The position numbers were made by a program, and so were the translations under genes. Source: an uncultured Aquimarina sp. (GTDB lineage Bacteria > Bacteroidota > Bacteroidia > Flavobacteriales > Flavobacteriaceae). Taken from it: a DNA stretch of 64,000 nt. Shown here one piece after another: positions 55,276 through 64,000 of this stretch (its first letter is position 1; each line of letters opens with the position of its first letter). The notes under the pieces are model-generated. The model ran no database searches. It was not told the origin of the DNA and saw only the letters and a list, made by a program, of their open reading frames with translations. The stretch is from assembly GCA_947498595.1 (NCBI GenBank), contig CANMKX010000006.1, forward strand, positions 62,001-126,000, given 5' to 3'.

Positions 55276-56610
55276 TTGGATCCTGACCCCGTACCTTTAT
55301 CTATACTATTACTACAAATTGATATTGCACCAATTTTAAATTGGATATTATTATTGATATTGTTATTGTCTTCAGCATTAATATCAGCTAGTGAAGTAGC
55401 ATTATTTTCTTTAACACCATCAGAAATTAATTCTGAAGAAGAAGTAATATCAAAAAAACAGCGATTAATAGCAGAACTACTTAAAAAACCTAAAAAGTTA
55501 TTAGCGACTATATTAATAGCAAATAACGCAATTAATATAGCGATTGTTCTTTTGTTTGAGTCAATTACTTCATTTTGGTTTAAAGAGAAAATGCTAATGG
55601 ATCTTTCTTTTATTACAATAGATATAGAGTTTGTAATAAAGGTTGTTGTAGCTACTTTTTTAATATTGTTGTTTGGTGAAATTTTGCCTAAAATTTATGC
55701 AAGTAGAAATAAAGTGTCTTTTTCACATTTTATGGCATATCCACTACACTTTTTAAATAGAATTTTATGGGTGTTTAATACACCAATGCAGCAAACTACA
55801 TTGGCAATTCATAAAAAATTAGGGAAGCAAAAATCAAATATCAGTGTAGACCAATTATCACAAGCATTAGAATTAACATTAGATAAAGAAACAACACTTG
55901 AAGAAAAAAAGATATTAAAAGGAATCGTTTCTTTTGGTAATACAGACACAAAGCAAGTGATGACACCTAGAATGGAAGTTTTTGCATTGGATAAAGAACA
56001 ACCTTTCAAAGAGATTATTCCTGAAATTGTGAAATATGGTTTTTCGAGAATCCCCATTTTTGAAGGAAGTATTGATAAAGTAGTTGGGATTTTATATGTT
56101 AAAGATTTATTACCACATATTAATAAAAAATCTTTTGATTGGGAGTCATTGTTGAGAACACCTTATTTTGTTCCAGAAAACAAAAAATTAGATGATTTAT
56201 TAAATGATTTTAAGGATAAGAAAAATCATCTGGCTATAGTAGTTGATGAATACGGAGGAACTAGTGGTTTAATCTCATTAGAAGATATAATAGAAGAGAT
56301 AGTGGGTGACATTAGTGATGAGTTTGATGATGAGGATATTGTGTATTCTAAGTTAGATGATTATAATTATGTGTTTGAAGGAAGAACAGCCTTAAAAGAT
56401 TTTTATAGAGTAGTAAAATTAGAAGATGTATCTGTTTTTGAAAAGAAAAAAGGAGATGCAGAAACAATTGCAGGACTATTATTAGAGATATTAGGAGGTT
56501 TCCCTAATAAAGGAGATGTAATATCAATAGAAAAATATTCGTTTACAATAGAAGGGTTAAATAATAAACGAATTAAACAGATTAAATTTACAATAAAGAA
56601 TGAGTACTAG
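55276..56610 (+). CDS. gldE: Gliding motility-associated CNNM/CBS membrane protein GldE
   Basis: The product is 444 residues from TTG 55276 (MDPDPVPLSILLLQIDIAP); no ATG fits. Residues about 20-180 are a DUF21/CNNM membrane domain with the EVALFSLTPSEIN signature. Two CBS domains follow (about 215-335, MTPRMEVFALDK and HLAIVVDEYGGTSGLISLEDIIEEIVGD), then a CorC_HlyC domain (about 350-440). GldE is required with GldD for gliding and T9SS function in Flavobacterium, although related CNNM proteins transport ions. It follows ssb by 27 bp, and its last 11 bases overlap the gldD start, so the two are translationally coupled. Confidence 0.95.
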   Translation: MDPDPVPLSILLLQIDIAPILNWILLLILLLSSALISASEVALFSLTPSEINSEEEVISKKQRLIAELLKKPKKLLATILIANNAINIAIVLLFESITSFWFKEKMLMDLSFITIDIEFVIKVVVATFLILLFGEILPKIYASRNKVSFSHFMAYPLHFLNRILWVFNTPMQQTTLAIHKKLGKQKSNISVDQLSQALELTLDKETTLEEKKILKGIVSFGNTDTKQVMTPRMEVFALDKEQPFKEIIPEIVKYGFSRIPIFEGSIDKVVGILYVKDLLPHINKKSFDWESLLRTPYFVPENKKLDDLLNDFKDKKNHLAIVVDEYGGTSGLISLEDIIEEIVGDISDEFDDEDIVYSKLDDYNYVFEGRTALKDFYRVVKLEDVSVFEKKKGDAETIAGLLLEILGGFPNKGDVISIEKYSFTIEGLNNKRIKQIKFTIKNEY

Positions 56611-57184
56611 AATATACTATATATGGTCGCTATTAATATTAAGTTTATTCCTATATTCATGTGGAGGAGACGTGCTACCTAAACCCAAAGGAGAGTTAAG
56701 GTTAAGTTTTCTAGATGCTGAATATGAAAAATTGCATTTAAACGGATATCCATATTCTTTTGAAAAAAATGTAAATGCAAAAGCAAAAAAAGTTTTTAGT
56801 AGAAAGAAAAACTGGTGCAACATTGAGTATTCAAAACTAAAAGCAACAATCTATTTATCATATTTTAAAGTAGAAAATAATTTAGACTCATTATTAAGAG
56901 ATGCGCAAAACTTAGCGCAAGAACATGTAGTGAAAGCAGATGGCATCATCTATGATATATATGAAAACCAGGAAAAGAATGTATATGGGATGCTATTTGA
57001 TATTTCTGGTAATGCTGCATCTCAAACGCAATTTTATGTAACAGATAGTGTGCGTAATTTTATTACGGGATCAGTATATTTTAAGGCGAAACCTAATTAC
57101 GATTCTATTTTGCCAGCATCAACATACCTTCGAAAAGATGTCGAACATTTAATTGATACCTTAGAGTGGGTGGAAGAAGAATAA
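56600..57184 (+). CDS. gldD: Gliding motility lipoprotein GldD
   Basis: The 194-residue product has a lipoprotein signal with lipobox FLYSCGGD (Cys21). The mature domain starts LPKPKGELRLSFLDAEYEKLHLNGYPYSFEKN and contains NWCNIEYSKLKATIYLSYFKV and a C-terminal DSILPASTYLRKDVEHLIDTLEW. GldD is an outer-envelope lipoprotein essential for gliding and chitin use in Flavobacterium johnsoniae, where it works with GldE. The ATG (56600) lies inside the gldE stop region, an 11-bp overlap. Confidence 0.95.
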   Translation: MSTRIYYIWSLLILSLFLYSCGGDVLPKPKGELRLSFLDAEYEKLHLNGYPYSFEKNVNAKAKKVFSRKKNWCNIEYSKLKATIYLSYFKVENNLDSLLRDAQNLAQEHVVKADGIIYDIYENQEKNVYGMLFDISGNAASQTQFYVTDSVRNFITGSVYFKAKPNYDSILPASTYLRKDVEHLIDTLEWVEEE

Positions 57185-57274
57185 TTTTCAAAAGCTAAAC
57201 CTGCGTTAATTTTTTTAAAATCAATAGTATTACTCTAATTTATTTTTTGATTTTTGTGTCATAATTTTAATGAC

Positions 57275-58156
57275 ATGAATGGTAACAATCTTAAATGGGG
57301 ATATTTAATAATCCTTTCTATAGTATGGGGGAGTTCTTTTATACTAATTAAAAAATCTTTATTAGGATTGACTCCAATGCAGCTAGGAGCATTGAGAACC
57401 TTATTTGCTGCACTATTTTTGTTTTTAATAGGATTTAAAAGTATAAAAACCATTAAAAAAGAAGAGTGGAAATGGGTTGCTATATCTGCTTTTGCAGGAA
57501 CTTTTATACCAGCATTTTTATTTGCTTATGCAGAAACACAAATTGATAGTGCAATAGCATCTATTCTTAATTCAACAACCCCCTTAATGACACTTATATT
57601 TGGTACTGTAGCTTTTGCTATAGGATTTAATAAAAATCAATTGATAGGTGTGATAATAGGTTTTGTTGGATGTTTAGCTTTGATATGGGAAGGAGCAAGT
57701 GTAAACCCTAACCAAGATTATAGATATGCGGGTTTGGTATTAATTGCATCAGTATGTTATGCAGTTAATGTAAATATTATAAAACGATATATGCAAAATA
57801 TCTCTCCTATGGCAATTGCTAATGGTAATTTTTTAGTGCTATTTCTACCAGCGTTACTAGTTCTATATACGACGGGTTTTTTTAAAGAAGAGGTAATACA
57901 AAGAGAAGAAGTACAAACAAGTTTATGGTATATCAGTATTTTGGCTGTTGTTGGTACAGGAGTAGCAAAAGTTGTTTTTAATAAATTGGTTCAAATTAGT
58001 AGCCCAGTTTTTGCATCTTCAGTAACATATACAATTCCTATAGTCGCTTTAATATGGGGGGTTATGGATGGCGAAAAATTTAGTTTTTATCAAGTAATAG
58101 CAACAGGTATTATTATACTAGGAGTATATCTCTCTAATAAAAAAAAGATCATCTAA
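57275..58156 (+). CDS. EamA/DMT-family permease
   Basis: From ATG 57275 the product is 293 residues (MNGNNLKWGYLIILSIVWGSSFILIKKSL). A start at TTG 57254 would add a non-hydrophobic leader and is not used. It has two EamA repeats and about ten helices (WGSSFILIKKSLLGLTPMQLGALRTLFAALFLF; later FASSVTYTIPIVALIWGVMDGEKFSFYQVIATGIIILGVYLSN). It probably exports a small metabolite or amino acid; the substrate is not predictable. It stands alone downstream of gldD, and its stop lies inside a perfect palindromic terminator. Confidence 0.92.
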   Translation: MNGNNLKWGYLIILSIVWGSSFILIKKSLLGLTPMQLGALRTLFAALFLFLIGFKSIKTIKKEEWKWVAISAFAGTFIPAFLFAYAETQIDSAIASILNSTTPLMTLIFGTVAFAIGFNKNQLIGVIIGFVGCLALIWEGASVNPNQDYRYAGLVLIASVCYAVNVNIIKRYMQNISPMAIANGNFLVLFLPALLVLYTTGFFKEEVIQREEVQTSLWYISILAVVGTGVAKVVFNKLVQISSPVFASSVTYTIPIVALIWGVMDGEKFSFYQVIATGIIILGVYLSNKKKII

Positions 58157-58179
58157 AACTATAGTTTTAGATGATCTTT
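58144..58179. terminator. Bidirectional palindromic terminator at the EamA stop
   Basis: A perfect 36-nt palindrome (core TCATCTAAAACTA / TAGTTTTAGATGA) spans 58144-58179, covers the EamA stop codon and lies 50 bp from the convergent M16 stop at 58229. Confidence 0.8.
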
Positions 58180-58228
58180 AATCTTTAAGTAATCGTAACC
58201 CTTATTTAGGACTAGTCAAAATAAAATC

Positions 58229-60295
58229 TTATTTAAAATCTTCATCATTAACATCTTCATTGATCTTAATTTCAGAAACATTGAAATCAAGATTTTGAGG
58301 ACCAAAAGAAATAGTCATTGTGTATGGGAATTTAATTCCACCTACTTCTTTGTAATTTTTATACAAAATTGTAGTTGATATTTTTTGACCTCCTTGTTCT
58401 TGAGTCACAATGTCTTTTACTTTTAATCCAGTATTGATGTCAAAGAAAGATATTTTCTTATCGTTCATCTTTACTTTATAAGCTTTCCCATTATCATAAG
58501 GCTCTATACCTTCTAAAGATTCAGGAGTATTTTTAAGTTCAGCAAATGGATGTGCATCTTTTTTTGCATCAGTGATTTGAGCTTCTGTATAGTTGATTTT
58601 TTGACCTTGAGCCATTACATAACCTTTAGTACCATCAAATACATTTTTGTTAACAGAATTTCCGCCAAAAAGAATGTTTGTTAATAATTGACTTTTAGAA
58701 GTTACTTTGGCAACCATTGTTAATTCTGCTCCATTGGCAGAAGCTTTAGCAGTAGTGAAAATTGAAGAAACTGTATTTAGTTTATCTTTTCCTCCGATAG
58801 CTTTAAAATAGCTGTCTAAAACGTTTTGAGCAGTAAGACCTTTAGGTGCTTCTATTTTGAAAGTAGGTTCCTCTATACGATTTCCAAATTTATCAAAATA
58901 CATAACAGGAATTTTTTGCCCATCAAAAGTAATTTTTTTAAGACTTGGGCCGATATCACTTCCTTTACCAACTAATAAAATTCGAGCATTATTTAGTTTG
59001 AAATACTTATTAGCAACTCTTTTTACGTCTTCTTTTGTAACAGCATTTATTTTTGAAATAAAAGTTTCATAGAAGTCAGTAGGTAGTTTTTGTGTTTTAA
59101 TTCTAATTGTTCTGTTTGCAATAGTACGATCACTTTCTGAAGCTAAAATGAAATCACCTAAAAATTTAGCTTTTGCATTTTTTAAAACCTGAGTATCTAC
59201 TAATTCAGTACGGATTCTTTTATATTCTTTTAGAGTTTCAACAACAGCACTATCAGTTACTGCATTTCTAATTTTGGCAGTAGTTCTAAAAAGAGTATTG
59301 AAGTTTTTATTAACAGGTAAAGAAGTCCTAGCTCCATAAGTGTATCCATGTTCTTCTCTTAAGTTCATGTTGATGTAACTACTAAAAGAGCCACCAAGAA
59401 TATAATTCGCTACAAGTGCTGCATGATAATCTTTATCGGTCATTTTTAATTCAGAAACATTCATTACAGCTAATTCAGTTTGAACAGCATTAGGTACATC
59501 TACAAAATTAATTTGAGTGTATTGTACATCTTTGATCCCTGGAATAGAAATTGAGGGAGCTTGAGCAGATACCCATGATTCAAAATATTTAGTAATTAAT
59601 TTCTCAGCATCCTTTTGAGTGATATCTCCACTAATAACCATATATGCTTGTGAAGGAACAAAATAACTTCTGTAGTAGCTAGTAATATCGTTAAGAGTGA
59701 TATTATTTAATGTTTCTTCAGAAACATATTCTCCAGCAGGGTGCTTCTTTCCGTAACCTAATACTCCTCGAACTCTTGAGGCAATGGCTTCAGCACTTTT
59801 TTCACCTGTTTTAATTCCTTCAATAGACTTTTTACGCTCTAAACTTAGTTCGTCTTGCGTAAAATTTGGATGTAAAGCAGCATCTGCAAATAACTCTATA
59901 ATACGATCTGTATACTTAGATAAAGATTGTGCAAAACCACTATTGTTCCCTACGCTAATAGAAGCTCCAAGAAAGTCTACTTCTTCGTTAAATTCGTCTT
60001 TACTAATGTTCTTTGTTCCTTTTCCCATCATTTGAGAAACTAAACTACCTAAACCAGCTTTATTTCCTTCGATAATAGGAGGGGTGTCTAAAGTTAAGCT
60101 AATAGATATACGAGGTAATTTATGATTCTCTACAACTAATACATTAAGACCATTAGGTAACTTGAATGTATAAGGCTCTCCTAAATTAATAGTAGGAGTA
60201 GATCCAGATTTAGGCATTTTTGATCGATCAACCTGAGCTTGAACTCCAATGGCAATGAATAAAAATGCGATTAAAAATTGTATGTTTTTTTTCAT
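58229..60295 (-). CDS. M16-family peptidase-like protein, inactive subunit with C-terminal extension
   Basis: The 688-residue product has a signal peptide (about residues 1-20, IGVQAQ) and two M16 domains (about residues 30-240 and 245-470). The zinc motif HxxEH is absent: the aligned place reads LGSLVSQMMGKGTKN, so it should be the non-catalytic partner. A further C-terminal domain (about residues 480-688: LDSYFKAIGGKDKLNTVSSIFTTAK, IPF-like MTISFGPQNLDFNVSEI) resembles the outer-membrane lipoprotein-sorting type region seen in such fusions. It follows the catalytic M16 gene by 28 bp, and the two should form a heterodimer in the periplasm. Confidence 0.9.
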   Translation of the reverse strand: MKKNIQFLIAFLFIAIGVQAQVDRSKMPKSGSTPTINLGEPYTFKLPNGLNVLVVENHKLPRISISLTLDTPPIIEGNKAGLGSLVSQMMGKGTKNISKDEFNEEVDFLGASISVGNNSGFAQSLSKYTDRIIELFADAALHPNFTQDELSLERKKSIEGIKTGEKSAEAIASRVRGVLGYGKKHPAGEYVSEETLNNITLNDITSYYRSYFVPSQAYMVISGDITQKDAEKLITKYFESWVSAQAPSISIPGIKDVQYTQINFVDVPNAVQTELAVMNVSELKMTDKDYHAALVANYILGGSFSSYINMNLREEHGYTYGARTSLPVNKNFNTLFRTTAKIRNAVTDSAVVETLKEYKRIRTELVDTQVLKNAKAKFLGDFILASESDRTIANRTIRIKTQKLPTDFYETFISKINAVTKEDVKRVANKYFKLNNARILLVGKGSDIGPSLKKITFDGQKIPVMYFDKFGNRIEEPTFKIEAPKGLTAQNVLDSYFKAIGGKDKLNTVSSIFTTAKASANGAELTMVAKVTSKSQLLTNILFGGNSVNKNVFDGTKGYVMAQGQKINYTEAQITDAKKDAHPFAELKNTPESLEGIEPYDNGKAYKVKMNDKKISFFDINTGLKVKDIVTQEQGGQKISTTILYKNYKEVGGIKFPYTMTISFGPQNLDFNVSEIKINEDVNDEDFK

Positions 60296-60323
60296 TTTCT
60301 GAAATTTCTTGATATACTAAATA

Positions 60324-61649
60324 TTATTTGCTTGATTCTGGTAAGTAATCAAGGTTAAGACGTTGATTCGGTGTTAAATATTTTTTAGCAACTCTTTGAA
60401 TATCTTCTCTAGTAATAGATCTATAGATTTCAATTTCATTGTTAACTAAATTGGTGTTTCCATATAAAACGTTGTACCTAGCTAAAGAGTTAGCAATACC
60501 TTCTATACTTGAATTTGAATTAACAAATCTGTTTTCAAATTGATTTTGAAGTTTTTCAAATTCTCTTTCAGAAACTAATTCATTTTGAAGTTTTGTTATT
60601 TCTTCATCCATTTCTTTTTGAAGATCTTCTAAACTTACATTACCAAGTGGTAGTGCTCCCATTATATATGTACCATAATCTTCTTGAGAATCAGAAAAAG
60701 CTAATACTTGTAATGCCATCTTCTTTTCTTCTACCATTTTTTTATGCATTCTAGAGCTATTACCACCAGTTAAAATAGTAGAAATGTAGTCTAATACATA
60801 AGCATCTTTTTCCTTCATATTAGGAGTGCGATAAACAAGTGCTTTTAATGGAACTTGAATATTAGCATCAAATTCTTTCGCATTAATTTCAGAAGTAATA
60901 GGAGCTTCTTTTATAACTGTGCGAGTTATTTTCTTTCCATTATTCTTAATACTACTAAAATAATCGGCGATCATTTTTTTAGTATTTTCTATATTGATAT
61001 CTCCAGCAACAACCAAAGTAGCGTTATTGGGATTGTAAAACTTGGTATTAAAGGCTTGAAACTCTTCTAGCTTTGCTGCATCAAGATCTGCCATACTACC
61101 GATTACTGATTGTCCATATGGGTGTTTCTTGAATAAATATTTATTGACACCAGTTCTATAAATGATTTTTCCATAAGGAGCATTGTCTACACGTTGTCTT
61201 TTTTCTTCTTTAACAACTTCATTTTGAGTGTCTACTCCAATTTTATTGATAACAGGATGAAGCATACGCTCAGATTCCATCCATAATCCTAATTCTAAAT
61301 TATTAGAAGGGAACGTTTCGTAATAATAAGTTCTGTCTTGCGTAGTATTTGCATTATTTCGTCCTCCGTGAGAAGAAACAATATCAAACCATTTACCTCT
61401 TTCGATATTTTTAGTCCCCTCAAATAATAAATGTTCAAAAAAGTGTGCAAAACCAGTTCTTCCAGCTTCCTCATCTTTAGCACCTACATGATACATAACT
61501 CCTACGGTAACAACAGGAGCTTTGTTTTCTTGATGTAAGATTACATGCAGACCATTGTCTAAGTCATACTCCGTAAACTTAACTTCTTGTGCTACGCCTG
61601 AAAAAGAGATGAATAGCCCACAAGCGATTGCGTAAAGTTTATTTTTCAT
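60324..61649 (-). CDS. M16-family zinc peptidase, catalytic subunit
   Basis: The 441-residue secreted protein has a signal peptide (about residues 1-20, FSGVAQ). The inverted zinc motif H69-F-F-E72-H73 (GFAHFFEHLLFEGT) is intact, and a distal Glu follows in NEVVKEEKRQRVDN. The second M16 domain (about residues 190-430) contains NPNNATLVVAGDINIE. It is the active half of the pair with the downstream non-catalytic gene, probably degrading peptides in the periplasm. It is the first gene of this unit; 163 bp separate it from the divergent DUF4199 gene. Confidence 0.95.
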   Translation of the reverse strand: MKNKLYAIACGLFISFSGVAQEVKFTEYDLDNGLHVILHQENKAPVVTVGVMYHVGAKDEEAGRTGFAHFFEHLLFEGTKNIERGKWFDIVSSHGGRNNANTTQDRTYYYETFPSNNLELGLWMESERMLHPVINKIGVDTQNEVVKEEKRQRVDNAPYGKIIYRTGVNKYLFKKHPYGQSVIGSMADLDAAKLEEFQAFNTKFYNPNNATLVVAGDINIENTKKMIADYFSSIKNNGKKITRTVIKEAPITSEINAKEFDANIQVPLKALVYRTPNMKEKDAYVLDYISTILTGGNSSRMHKKMVEEKKMALQVLAFSDSQEDYGTYIMGALPLGNVSLEDLQKEMDEEITKLQNELVSEREFEKLQNQFENRFVNSNSSIEGIANSLARYNVLYGNTNLVNNEIEIYRSITREDIQRVAKKYLTPNQRLNLDYLPESSK

Positions 61650-61812
61650 TTTTTATAAAAATATTAAGTTCTATGTAATTTGTATGTAAAGATCGTTTTT
61701 TGTTACAAAACAAAAAAGAATAAAATTTTAAATATCAGATTTTTAGTTTGTTATAGTTAATAAGTGTTCTTTTTTTGCGATCTTTATGTAATCTAATGTT
61801 AATGAGTGAGTT

Positions 61813-62286
61813 ATGAATGAATTAAAGATATCTATTCGATACAGTTGTATCACCGCAATGAGCCTTATACTGTGTTTTTTATTATTATCATTGTTTAAAT
61901 TACATACAAACCCGCTATTTAGTTTGTTTAATGGAGTAATACTGGGAGGAGCCTTGTATAAAACAATACAACATTTGAAGCAAGAACAAAAAAAAGAGTT
62001 TAAATATCAAAATGGTTTTTTTACAGGTATTTTGATGGGATTTTTAGCCACCTTATTTTTTACTATTTTCTTTGGAGTTTATGCTACACATATTTCTCCA
62101 GATTTTTTAAATGAGTTAATGTCTGTTTGGATAAAAGAGTATTATACGAGTGTAGGATTGGTTTTGTTTGTAGTTGCAATTATGGGATTTGCAAGTACAA
62201 TTGTTCTTACATTATCATTTATGCAATTGTTTAAAGTTAGTTGGAATACCAGCAGGAAAAAACAAGTTTCGATAGCGAACACTTAA
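61813..62286 (+). CDS. DUF4199-type four-helix membrane protein
   Basis: The 157-residue protein has four predicted helices (about residues 12-32, 37-52, 70-92 and 113-138), with Bacteroidota-style loops FKYQNGFFTGILMGFLATLFFTIFFGVYATHISPDF. Location is the inner membrane; function is unknown. The family call is a resemblance in length and topology to DUF4199. It lies 82 bp upstream of rplU but has its own position ahead of the rplU promoter, so it need not be in the same operon. Confidence 0.7.
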   Translation: MNELKISIRYSCITAMSLILCFLLLSLFKLHTNPLFSLFNGVILGGALYKTIQHLKQEQKKEFKYQNGFFTGILMGFLATLFFTIFFGVYATHISPDFLNELMSVWIKEYYTSVGLVLFVVAIMGFASTIVLTLSFMQLFKVSWNTSRKKQVSIANT

Positions 62287-62290
62287 AAGC

Positions 62291-62321
62291 TTTGTTGTTT
62301 AATTAATTAGGTGTATATTTG
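62291..62321 (+). promoter_or_regulatory. Bacteroidota-type promoter of rplU-rpmA
   Basis: TTTG (62291-62294) is followed after 19 bp by TAtaTTTG (62314-62321), a full consensus match with ideal spacing, 47 bp before the rplU ATG. Confidence 0.7.
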
Positions 62322-62368
62322 CAAACATTTTTAAATTAAAGAATTAATTTTTTAAAGTTTAACGCTAT

Positions 62369-62842
62369 ATGTACGCAATTGTAGAGATAGCAGGGCAGCA
62401 ATTTAAAGTTGCTAAAGACCAAAAAGTTTTTGTTCACCGTTTACCAGGAGAAGAAGGAGATTCAATCTCTTTTGATAAAGTTCTTCTTACTGCAGATGGA
62501 GACAATGTTACTATTGGCGCCCCAGCTATAAAAGGAGCTCAAGTAGGAGCCAAAATAACAAGACACTTAAAAGGTGATAAAGTTGTTGTTTTTAAAAAGA
62601 AAAGACGTAAAGGATACCGTGTGAAAAACGGTCACCGTCAAGCATTAACTGAAATCGTTATCGAAAGCATTGGTGGATCTGGAGCTAAAAAAGCTGCTGC
62701 ACCAAAAGCGAAAGCTAACGACGATTCTGATAACTTAAGTTCAAAAACTGTAGCTGAGTTAAAAGAAATGGCAAAAAGTAAAGGAATTGAAGGTATTTCT
62801 TCTATGAAGAAAGCTGATTTAATTGCTGCTTTACAAAACTAA
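62369..62842 (+). CDS. rplU: 50S ribosomal protein L21 with C-terminal Rho-N/SAP-like extension
   Basis: The 157-residue protein has a standard bL21 core (MYAIVEIAGQQFKVAKDQKVFVHRLPGEEGD, HLKGDKVVVFKKKRRKGYRVKNGHRQ, about residues 1-105). E. coli L21 is 103 residues; the extra 50 are an Ala/Lys/Asp linker and a helical motif LSSKTVAELKEMAKSKGIEGISSMKKADLIAAL that resembles Rho-N or SAP nucleic-acid-binding domains. The extension is likely real and lineage-specific. It is followed by rpmA 29 bp downstream, and has a consensus promoter upstream. Confidence 0.97.
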   Translation: MYAIVEIAGQQFKVAKDQKVFVHRLPGEEGDSISFDKVLLTADGDNVTIGAPAIKGAQVGAKITRHLKGDKVVVFKKKRRKGYRVKNGHRQALTEIVIESIGGSGAKKAAAPKAKANDDSDNLSSKTVAELKEMAKSKGIEGISSMKKADLIAALQN

Positions 62843-62871
62843 AGTATAACCCATTCTAAAACCGAAAGAAA

Positions 62872-63132
62872 ATGGCTCATAAAAAAGGAGTTGGTAGTTC
62901 GAAGAACGGTAGAGAATCAGAATCGAAACGTTTAGGTGTTAAGATTTTTGGTGGTCAAGCTGCCGTAGCTGGTAACATCATTGTTAGACAAAGAGGTACA
63001 GCGCACAAACCAGGAGAAAATGTTTATGCAGGTAAAGATCATACTTTACATGCAAGAGTAGATGGTTTGGTGAAATTTACTAAAAAGAAAGATAATAAAT
63101 CCTATGTTTCAATAGTTCCTTTTGAAGCATAA
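62872..63132 (+). CDS. rpmA: 50S ribosomal protein L27
   Basis: The 86-residue bL27 has the usual start [24 protein letters not shown], then [35 protein letters not shown]. Unlike the Firmicutes form, no cleavable N-terminal extension is present, so the conserved N-terminus reaches the peptidyl transferase centre directly. It is the second gene of the rplU operon and has a terminator 30 bp downstream. Confidence 0.98.
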   Translation: MAHKKGVGSSKNGRESESKRLGVKIFGGQAAVAGNIIVRQRGTAHKPGENVYAGKDHTLHARVDGLVKFTKKKDNKSYVSIVPFEA

Positions 63133-63162
63133 GGATCTTTCCTTGTAATAATTATATTGAGG

Positions 63163-63197
63163 CTCTTTTCAAATTTTATTTGGAAAGAGTTTTTTTT
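63163..63197 (+). terminator. Rho-independent terminator after rpmA
   Basis: The stem CTCTTTTCAAA (63163-63173) / TTTGGAAAGAG (63179-63189), with one wobble, has a 5-nt loop and an eight-T run. Confidence 0.8.
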
Positions 63198-63224
63198 GTT
63201 TCATTATATAAATAAAGTCACTTG

Positions 63225-63566
63225 ATGAGAAAAATGATTAAAGTTATAAGTTTTATTATAGTATTATTTGTGAGTAATGTAATAGTTGCTCAAGAAAATC
63301 AAATTGTGAAATATGATTTTTTGGAAGTTATAGTAATTCAAAAAGCAAATAAACGAGGGAAAGTAAAGAAAATAGAAATTCAAGAAGATCAAATTGCATT
63401 AAAAAATAGCTCGATTGTAATTAAAGATGTAGAGGATCTTAAACAAACATCGGATATGTTAATGTATATGAATCAAGCAAATTGGGAATATGTAGATAGA
63501 AGAGCTATCATAACAGAAGATAATGATCCCGTTTGGATGAGTTATATTTTTAGAAAGAGGAGATAA
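63225..63566 (+). CDS. Small secreted hypothetical protein
   Basis: From ATG 63225 the product is 113 residues with a signal peptide (about residues 1-20, FVSNVIVAQ). The mature part NQIVKYDFLEVIVIQKANKRGKVKKIEIQEDQ and the C-terminal MLMYMNQANWEYVDRRAIITEDNDPVWMSYIFRKR form a small beta-rich domain that I do not recognise. It is monocistronic and ends at a terminator shared with the convergent ahcY. Location is likely periplasmic. Confidence 0.75.
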   Translation: MRKMIKVISFIIVLFVSNVIVAQENQIVKYDFLEVIVIQKANKRGKVKKIEIQEDQIALKNSSIVIKDVEDLKQTSDMLMYMNQANWEYVDRRAIITEDNDPVWMSYIFRKRR

Positions 63567-63604
63567 AAAAGGCGAAATTACTTAAAGTAATTTCGCCTTT
63601 TTTT
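63565..63604. terminator. Bidirectional terminator between the small secreted gene and ahcY
   Basis: The inverted repeat GGCGAAATTACTT (63571-63583) / AAGTAATTTCGCC (63585-63597) is flanked by an A-run and a T-run. It starts at the stop codon of the plus-strand gene and lies 21 bp before the ahcY stop at 63625. Confidence 0.85.
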
Positions 63605-63624
63605 CATTTTGAATTCGTCAAATA

Positions 63625-64000
<376 letters not shown>

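Noticed and set aside
57254..57274. EamA start at TTG 57254
   Set aside because: The ATG at 57275 matches the usual EamA N-terminus, and the extra residues are not conserved-looking.

Overview
This AT-rich window comes from a member of the Bacteroidota, almost certainly a Flavobacteriaceae (an Aquimarina- or Kordia-like marine genus is a guess). Evidence: the gliding genes gldE and gldD after mutY and ssb; a secreted protein with a type IX secretion (T9SS) C-terminal tail; a DUF4270 lipoprotein; many proteins with lipoboxes or Bacteroidota-type signal peptides; the bioF-bioD-bioA / ketosynthase / bioB biotin genes; and several matches to the Bacteroidota promoter (TTG, about 19 bp, TAnnTTTG). 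I saw no tRNA, rRNA, CRISPR array or transposase gene.

Layout. 1-5 kb: an ECF sigma factor with its zf-HC2 anti-sigma (cut by the window start), then an ileS-dksA-like operon, all on the minus strand. 5-20 kb: housekeeping and envelope genes (nitrilase-family amidase, Ig-like lipoprotein, comF, coiled-coil protein, glyS, a 998-residue T9SS cargo, a large outer-membrane protein, exonuclease III, an OmpA lipoprotein). 20-31 kb: aldo/keto reductase, radA, a minus-strand panC-panD-flippase-esterase operon, then divergently a starch-synthase-like gene, the DUF4270 lipoprotein and glmS. 31-39 kb: atpD-atpC, an S9 peptidase, an M61 peptidase, an ankyrin protein, and an XRE regulator with its DUF2975 partner. 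39-46.4 kb: the biotin cluster with an embedded ketosynthase, ending in a JmjC-like protein.

46.4-50.9 kb is the only clearly accessory stretch. It is gene-poor, holds a membrane-tail small protein, a nucleotidyltransferase-HEPN fusion, an Mrr-like nuclease and a 66-residue peptide that looks like a double-glycine-leader natural-product precursor. On both sides it is bracketed by directly oriented tandem copies of the same 189-190 bp repeat family. 50.9-64 kb returns to core genes: recX, rng, a 29-residue basic protein, HU, mutY-ssb-gldE-gldD, an EamA transporter, a catalytic/non-catalytic M16 peptidase pair, rplU-rpmA, and the C-terminal end of ahcY.

Most notable observations: the isoleucyl-tRNA synthetase has the first and third residues of its class I HIGH signature swapped (GIHH); the repeat-bracketed patch and its orphan RiPP-like peptide; and a ketosynthase in a biotin cluster that lacks bioC and bioH. 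All identifications come from reading the translated sequence; no database search was run. Many intergenic hairpins were located by eye and are given as terminators where a T-tract follows.
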